64,000 bases of DNA from contig JAHGAU010000010.1 of the NCBI GenBank assembly GCA_019925105.1, positions 1,488,001 through 1,552,000 on the forward strand, read 5' to 3'. This DNA comes from Niebla homalea (taxonomy: Eukaryota > Ascomycota > Lecanoromycetes > Lecanorales > Ramalinaceae). A program made the position numbers and the translations under genes. The notes beneath the pieces are model-generated. The model was given only the letters and a program-made list of their open reading frames with translations. It was not told where the DNA came from and did no database searches. Shown here piece by piece: positions 58,248 to 64,000 of the stretch. Position 1 is the stretch's first letter. Each line of letters opens with the position of its first letter.

Positions 58248-58917
58248 TGCAGTGGTTGCTGTGCTCTCGTCGAGGAGTATTGATTGGAGGGCACAAAGAC
58301 TTCAAGAGCACTCTTATATTCAGGATTCTCCAGCAGGATTCATAGATTGTCAAAACTTGCTGTGTCTGGGAAGCCGGATGGTGCTCATCTCAACTGCCCG
58401 GCCCACTCTTTCTTCGTCGTTCCATTCCTCGAACAAAATATGATCTCAGATCTGTGGATTGGTCAAGTCTTGGAGCTTTAGCAGTCTTCTTGACCATCGA
58501 GTCATGTAGAGCGAGCTTCTGGAAAGGCGTAATCTCATACACCATGCCAGTGATATTCTGTAAAAAATGATCTGACAGGCATGAAATGGGGGAAGGCAGA
58601 CGGATTATACCCCCTTCATCTTTTGGGGCTGTGGGTTTGCAATAGGGACCACACCAACATCAGCTGGTGCGGCGACAGCGGCATCTTGGCGGTCCAGAAG
58701 GGTGGTATGGTGATCTCCTTTGATGTGTCAAGTCTTGGCCCCTTGTTAAGAAAATCGTCCAGGTCGTCAAAGAATGCCGCTAGATCATCATCTATATTCG
58801 ACCTTTGAGTGTACCTCACAGCCGCTGGTAGACAATTGCAAGCCAGCAGTAGGAAGAATATTGCTGATACTATGCAATATTTGAAGGCGCGTTGACTGCA
58901 GCAGTTGCAATCAATAA
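58248..58917. other. intergenic region
   Basis: 670 bp with short unsupported frames only; it should contain the former promoter of the rhodopsin-domain gene. Confidence 0.5.
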
Positions 58918-59906
58918 TTAATATCTGTCTTTTCTCCTTCGCTTTACATAAATTTCGCCGTCTTCCAGTCTTTCACCCATGACATGCTCCTCTAGATCCC
59001 ACATCCTATCCTCCAAGTCTCCAAGAACCTTTTCCACATGGTGTATCTTCCTGTCAAATGTGGATCAAATTGGGTGTCTTCATCTCAAATAGGATAGCTT
59101 ACATCAGTGCATTGGACGTATCAAGTGCGATTCTGCGTGTCTGAATCCGAGTCACCTGATCAGCCATCTCCAATGCATCGTCTTTACGTCGCATCCAAGC
59201 TGTTCACAGCAATCAGCACCGGCTTTCAATTGGATAAGATTCTTTGGCTGTCCATCGAAGCAAAGTCTCTTATCCAATTGGGGGTATCCCGCTAAAATGA
59301 AGGCCCAGCATCTACAATCGAAAAGACTAACCCCATCGACCTATACAACGACTTACTTTGTCAGTCTTGCTCTTGCTAAAAACTTCCTGGATCTCGGGAT
59401 ACGCGTGGGAACGCTTTGCTCATCACTCGACGCCTTAAAGCTTCTCGGTCCATGGAGAAGCAGGGGTGAATATCTAGGAAGAACTTACGGCTCAGAGTCA
59501 TTGGAGCGTAATCGCCTGCAACACTCTGTTCGTCTCGTTCCACGTCCTTTTCTTGCTCGTCCGAAGGTTCCGCAAGGAAAGGCTGTTCCAATGTTTTGAA
59601 GCTCCGCATTAGAGATCTTACGGACTCGTTGAGGATCTTGAGCATCACAAGATCATCATGCACACGTTCTTTGCGAACACCGCGGCTACGAGATCTCTGT
59701 CTTCGAAGCATGAGCCTAAAATACTCACGTTCGCCATGCAACTCCGATCGGAGATTGTCCAGATATTGCGTGACTTCTTTAGGAGCGGCCCATAATGTCA
59801 AGATTGTCTGCCAGAAAACGCGAACGAAAGTGAAGAAGGTGAAAGCGAAGCTGATGAAGCCCACTATAGATGAGCCGTACGCAATAGAGGGGAGACCTCC
59901 AGGCAT
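58918..59906 (-). CDS. fungal-specific coiled-coil/membrane protein of unknown function
   Basis: Function unknown; similar proteins are widespread in filamentous ascomycetes. Exons 59489-59906, 59103-59199 and 58918-59050 give 215 residues in phase. The N-terminus MPGGLPSIAYGSSIVGFISF with FAFTFFTFVRVFWQTILTLW forms a membrane segment. A charged helical region follows (YLDNLRSELHGEREYFRLML). After splicing, RRKDDALEMADQVTRIQTRR and VEKVLGDLEDRMWDLEEHVM form further heptad-like helices, ending in a basic tail (VKRRRKDRY). The first intron (59200-59488, 289 bp) is several times the usual size and holds a strong hairpin. An undetected exon inside that intron is possible. Confidence 0.72.
59227..59280. 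repeat. 20-bp near-perfect inverted repeat inside an intron
   Basis: Arms 59227-59246 and 59261-59280 are reverse complements at 18 of 20 positions (outer 13 bp CAATTGGATAAGA perfect) around a 14-bp loop. It lies wholly within the 289-bp intron of the coiled-coil protein gene. Confidence 0.9.
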
Positions 59907-60760
59907 CGTCGTGGATGCTTTTGAGCACTTAACATCGAAACGTAGAGTGTAGTCGGCAAACTTAGGGGACGGAGGGCAATACTCCTCTTCTACGGATCCG
60001 TAGATCCATCATAGCAAGTAGAATGCGCAGTCTTGTGATGTACTACGGAATTCGTCAAAGCAGAACAAAGGACGCATCATCACCCGACTAATGAATGATG
60101 ATTGGAGAGGAGTGAGCGAGGAAGGATTACTACGTCGACTTGGCCTTGATATACACACAGGGTTATCGTTCTGGACACACACCTATTCATGTCAATGCTG
60201 CTGCAATGATTCTTCCTCGATTTGATAGAGCCAACTTGAGCGAGCCTAATGCGACTGAGCGAGATAAAATCCAGACATCGTGCCATTCTCGTCGTGACCT
60301 AAGTCCAGATAACATGGGAACACAGATAATTATGTCTCCTAAATAATATGAGAATCTCGATATATTCTGATCAAAGCAGTTGCGTGTCTTTATGACATCA
60401 ATGGATTAGGGGATGGCCTGAGTTGATACCTGGATTTGTGTAGTAAGGAAGGCGTGCGCAGGGGAGACGGAGTAGACAAAATCTGTGTATCGCGTGGCCA
60501 TATTTGAAGCGACTACCATGCGCAATTTCCAACATAGACTGCAAAGTTTCAGGACAGAGATTCAGGTAGATCACTTTCATTCACAGTGCCGTTTGATATT
60601 GCTGGATAGATGTTAGGCAGTTTTCTTGAGTGAATTGCATTTTACATTTTTTGTAGCCCAAATTTCCTTCGTCAACACCTGGTCATGGTAGTTGCCTACA
60701 ATACCAATCAAAACCTAGACCTCCAACCCTCCCAAATACTTTGACCAGCGTCGCAACACA
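59907..60760. promoter_or_regulatory. divergent promoter region with a 16-bp palindrome
   Basis: About 850 bp between opposed start codons. It contains the perfect palindrome TCTACGGATCCGTAGA at 59989-60004, about 80 bp upstream of the minus-strand start. Its core CGGATCCG has the CGG-Nn-CCG form bound by fungal Zn2Cys6 regulators, though a 2-bp spacer is unusual. Confidence 0.5.
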
Positions 60761-62428
60761 ATGCACTGTTACCCAGCTTCCTTTTTGAACGTCGTCGCAT
60801 GTTTGCTCTGTCTTGTTACAGCATACACGCCTATCGTCGTGAAAAACGTCATTCCATTGGGACCTCAATTGACTCCCGACGTTGCCAACGTTTCAAGAGA
60901 TGGAGGATACTCGGTGCTGGTCAATGGCAATGTTATCTGGCTTTACGACGACACGGAATGTATGGATGCAGAGGGAACCCAACTCTCTTTTGTCTCGAAC
61001 ACGGCAGCCTCTCAGCCGCAAGCCAACAATGTCACGGTCGTGAACGACTTTGGTGTCGTCAACGTGGGTAAAGAGAAGGATGGCAGTGACAAAAACGCCA
61101 TCTTTGCACATGACACCGTCGGCACTGGAGGATGGATACCCTTTCAGCCCGATGAGCTTGACTTCAACCAACAACAGAGCGGAAAAGAGAGGGTTGCCAT
61201 TTGTGAGTAATCAATTCTCGCCTCTTACACGCCCTCTCTTAATGCGTGCACAGGGCCAGGGACATCACCTACCTCCATCAGTATCGAAGAAGCATTCGTC
61301 TACGCGCCCTTGGTCTACGTCGATATGAAACCTCAAGATCCATCCAGGGAATACGCAGGCCGCGGCATGACTCTCTTCACCATCACAGCCCCATCGACAG
61401 GGCCAAAGGCAACCCGACAAGGGGATCTGGTCATCCCAGGTACTGAGATTGGATTCGGTGGCTTCTCTGCACTTCTCGGTCGTAAGAGCAGCGATACAGC
61501 ATCCGACACTGACTCTGGCAATCGAGACATCTACCTCCTTGGTGTTGCAAGTTCGGGTCTGCAGCTAGCCAGGGTAGGCGTCAATGACCTGAATGTGTTC
61601 TCGAAATACAACTTCTGGCAGCCGGACAAGCTAAACTTCTCAACCTCGCCCCCGAAAAAGGGATTGATTGACAATAAGCAGATATACATGCCTGGTACCT
61701 TCTCATGCGGAGACATATTCTACAGCCCATACTTTGAGACCTTCATCATGGTGTACTTCAATAAGGTGGCTGACTCCACCTTCTACGTACGTTATCTGGA
61801 CCTTCACAGCCCACTCTCTGATGACTCGACGTGGAAGGCAGGAGGGAGGAGTGGAAATGGCATCGAGGCCGAGGATGTCGAATCCCTCGTGCGGTACTCC
61901 TGGTCTCCCGAACAAAAGTTGTATGCGTCAAAGCCCGGCCCTGGCGGCTTCAATTATGCTGGAACACCGCATCCTGAATTTTTCAACAGGCAATACTTTG
62001 CCAAGTCACTGTACCCGGATGGTACATCGAAAGCCAAGCGAGTCAATGGTTGGTATGGTGAGAGTGTGGTCTCTCAGGCCAGTTCTGAGGGAATGGATGG
62101 AAAGTACCTTCTCCTAAGCTGGACTTCGCAGAAGGTGGGGGGGCTAAACAACGGCATCTATGGCGTCGAGCTGGCTGTGCTGGAGTTCGATGATATTCCC
62201 AAAGACCCAGACGCCCCCACGAAGACAGTCTCGCCTTCGTCTTCGGCAACAACGTCAACGACAACCACAGCAAAAGCAACTCATGTGCAGGATACACATG
62301 ACGCCATTGAATCCATTTTCCACAGGATCAAGACTGGATCAGCGGGTACATTGAGCAGCTATGTATGGTGGTATCTGCCGACGCTAGCCCTGCTGATCCT
62401 ACTCGTCGCTACTTTCCGCCTGATGTGA
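60761..62428 (+). CDS. DUF4185-like secreted protein with C-terminal membrane anchor
   Basis: Function unknown; resembles fungal DUF4185 proteins, probably a beta-propeller-like extracellular domain. Exons 60761-61202 and 61254-62428 give 538 residues. A signal peptide (LNVVACLLCLVTAYTP) leads to GGYSVLVNGNVIWLYDDTEC, AQLSFVSN-like TQLSFVSNTA, and GTGGWIPFQPDELDF. The splice creates the conserved VAIWPGTSPTSISI. Later come FVYAPLVYVDMKPQDPS, RDIYLLGVASSGLQLARVGV, FYSPYFETFIMVYFNK and FNYAGTPHPEFFNRQYFAKS. A Ser/Thr-rich stalk precedes one transmembrane segment (WWYLPTLALLILLVATF), suggesting a type I surface protein. Confidence 0.82.
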
Positions 62429-63345
62429 AACCAGGGGCATTGTCATGCAGCGAGGGAACGAAACCTGCGATTTCGTCATACGGCTGGACTGAATTTTGAC
62501 AAAGAAAATTGTCAGGATGAGTGTGCACAGATCATGAAGAAATTTGCTGATTTGTAGGCATCCTTTCATGGCTCATAGACCATAAACATCTTGCACTTCA
62601 GGGTACCCTTTCAAGGATGGGGTTGAAGAGTCTTGTTGCCTTATCTTATAGGGCGCGGTCGTGTCCTGCATTTATTCATCCGAAGGTGGGAGATAATCAA
62701 ACCTCTCTGAGATTTTTAAATAAAATTTCTCTTGGCTCATCGCTTCATGGATATACATTGTAAAGTTCGAGGGACATGCAGTCATATATTGAACAGGCCA
62801 AGCGCGGCTGGAGAAGCTTGACGAAGATAAGAAACAAGGCAGACGCCTGCCGTGGCAGCCGACATCCCCTTCCAACGTTCTCGGCATCTGATCTCATCTG
62901 ATCTCTTCCCCTCCCACCTTGCATTATGCAAACCTGACAGCTGTCAGCTTTTCATCCTTGATCATGCTTCAGGATCATGCTTTTCATCGGTCATGCTCGC
63001 TCCTCACTGACCGCCATGTCTTGCTCCTTGGCGCCAAGGGCGGAAGGGACCAAATGAGATTGGATGCTTCCAAGATGCCAAAATGTCAACCCAGTTTCCC
63101 TTTTTCGGCGGCCTGATCCTCTTGCTTGTTTTGCCTAGTGTCTATCTCCTTTTTATTAAAAGCTTTTACGCAGTCTGCTTTCCCATCATGCCCTTAACAA
63201 GGATGTGAACCAATTCGCGTGCTTCCCCCCATCGACCTTAACAACTCTCCTCTGAGCCGCCGTCCTGACGCAAACACGGGGCCCTTGAAACTACCTGTCG
63301 TTTCGAGACCTCTCACATTTTGTGTTTCTTTCACGAGTCGAAAAG
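62429..63345. other. intergenic region upstream of the Ca2+/H+ exchanger gene
   Basis: About 920 bp. It contains a short tandem repeat of ATCTGATCTC at 62886-62905 and two copies of GATCATGCTT near 62961 and 62973. These are minor repeats of unknown meaning. Confidence 0.55.
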
Positions 63346-64000
63346 ATGGACAGACTCATGGCAAAGCGTCGCCGAGCGCTGAACGCAGAAGATGGAGCGG
63401 TCAGATCTGACCAGAATGGAAGCATCGAGAAACATGCTGGCCATCATGGCGGTCATAGAATCAATCACAATGGGCACAAAGTCACCAAAGGCATTCATCC
63501 CGACGGCGAGAGTGGGAGAAAGGGCATACATCCTATTCAATTCATCAGGATATGCTTCCGCTCGAGTTGTACGCTGTCCAAAGTGGTGAATGTCTTGTGG
63601 CCATTCGTGCCTCCAGCAATCGCCCTGCATTTTGCTCGCCCAGATCTAAATCTATGGATCTTCATTCTCAATTACATTGCCATGGTCCCCGCCGCCAACC
63701 TGATTGGTTTCGCCGGTCAAGAGTTGGCTCGCAAGCTGCCCAAAGTCTTTGGTAGGCCCCCTCTGCAGTGCCCGTCCATGACTGTATTGCTGAACAGCTA
63801 CAGGCGTCCTCCTCGAAACCTTTCTTGGTGGAATAGTCGAGATTATCCTTTTCATGGTACTTTTGCATCGTGATCCAGCCGAGGCAAATCTCGTAGGAGT
63901 CATCCGTGCTGCCATCCTGGGCTCTATTTTAGCAAATGTCCTGCTCTGTCTGGGTTTCTGCTTCTTCGTTGGAGGCGTCCACCCAAAAAGAGACGAGCAA
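63346..64000 (+). CDS. vacuolar-type Ca2+/H+ exchanger (CaCA superfamily), 3' truncated by the window
   Basis: Probably moves Ca2+ into the vacuole in exchange for protons. Exons 63346-63751 and 63804 to beyond 64000. The start is the first in-frame ATG (MDRLMAKRRRALN). A His/Gly-rich cytosolic N-terminus (HAGHHGGHRINHNGHK) could bind metal. Membrane segments follow: VLWPFVPPAIALHF, LWIFILNYIAMVPAANLIGF, and, after an in-phase splice, GVLLETFLGGIVEIILFMVL and AAILGSILANVLLCLGFCFF. The GGIVE element corresponds to the alpha-repeat GNxxE region of VCX1/CAX proteins. The gene continues past the window, so its second alpha repeat is not seen. Confidence 0.85.

Noticed and set aside
1..64000. CRISPR arrays, rRNA genes, prokaryotic operons or phage genes
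   Set aside because: None seen; intron-rich eukaryotic gene structure throughout.

Overview
The window looks like a chromosome piece from a filamentous ascomycete (Pezizomycotina), possibly a Dothideomycete; that finer placement is a guess from protein style, not a database result. The evidence is gene-dense eukaryotic DNA with short GT-AG introns (mostly 45-75 bp, often with a CTRAY-like branch site), orthologues of well-known fungal genes, and no operons, rRNA, tRNA or CRISPR. All exon joins were worked out by hand from reading frame, splice sites and conserved motifs.

Left part (1-38.5 kb) is a conserved housekeeping block: the 3' part of a very large USP deubiquitinase, a GPI-type fasciclin protein, TFIIE-alpha, tRNA pseudouridine synthase PUS1, mitochondrial DEAD-box helicase MRH4, the anillin-like BUD4, SRP72, the succinate/fumarate carrier SFC1, twinfilin, a DUF7582-like protein, an epoxide hydrolase, a pinin-domain protein, PHF5A/Rds3 of SF3b, a PEX26-like peroxin, a PARN/CAF1-type deadenylase, NIP7 and NOC3. 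Two head-to-head pairs join genes of the same process: pinin/PHF5A (splicing) and NIP7/NOC3 (60S ribosome assembly).

Middle part (38.5-46.9 kb) is gene-poor. It holds an SRPBCC-fold protein, a candidate secreted protein of unknown function (42.7-43.7 kb), an unrecognised 337-residue protein (45-46 kb), and two hairpin-forming inverted repeats at 40.9 and 41.4 kb.

Right part returns to conserved genes on the minus strand (ILV3, a protein kinase, a GH47 alpha-mannosidase at 46.9-54.2 kb), then crosses a decayed island (54.9-58.3 kb) with an inverted-repeat element, a short-chain dehydrogenase gene with a frameshift and a degraded glycine motif, and a rhodopsin-domain membrane protein gene interrupted by one in-frame TAG. 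After it come a fungal-specific coiled-coil protein whose long intron carries a strong hairpin, a DUF4185-like membrane-anchored secreted protein, and the 5' end of a vacuolar-type Ca2+/H+ exchanger that runs off the window.

I found no convincing multi-gene novel system. The best leads are the candidate secreted protein, the decayed island, the structured repeats, and the two functionally matched divergent gene pairs.
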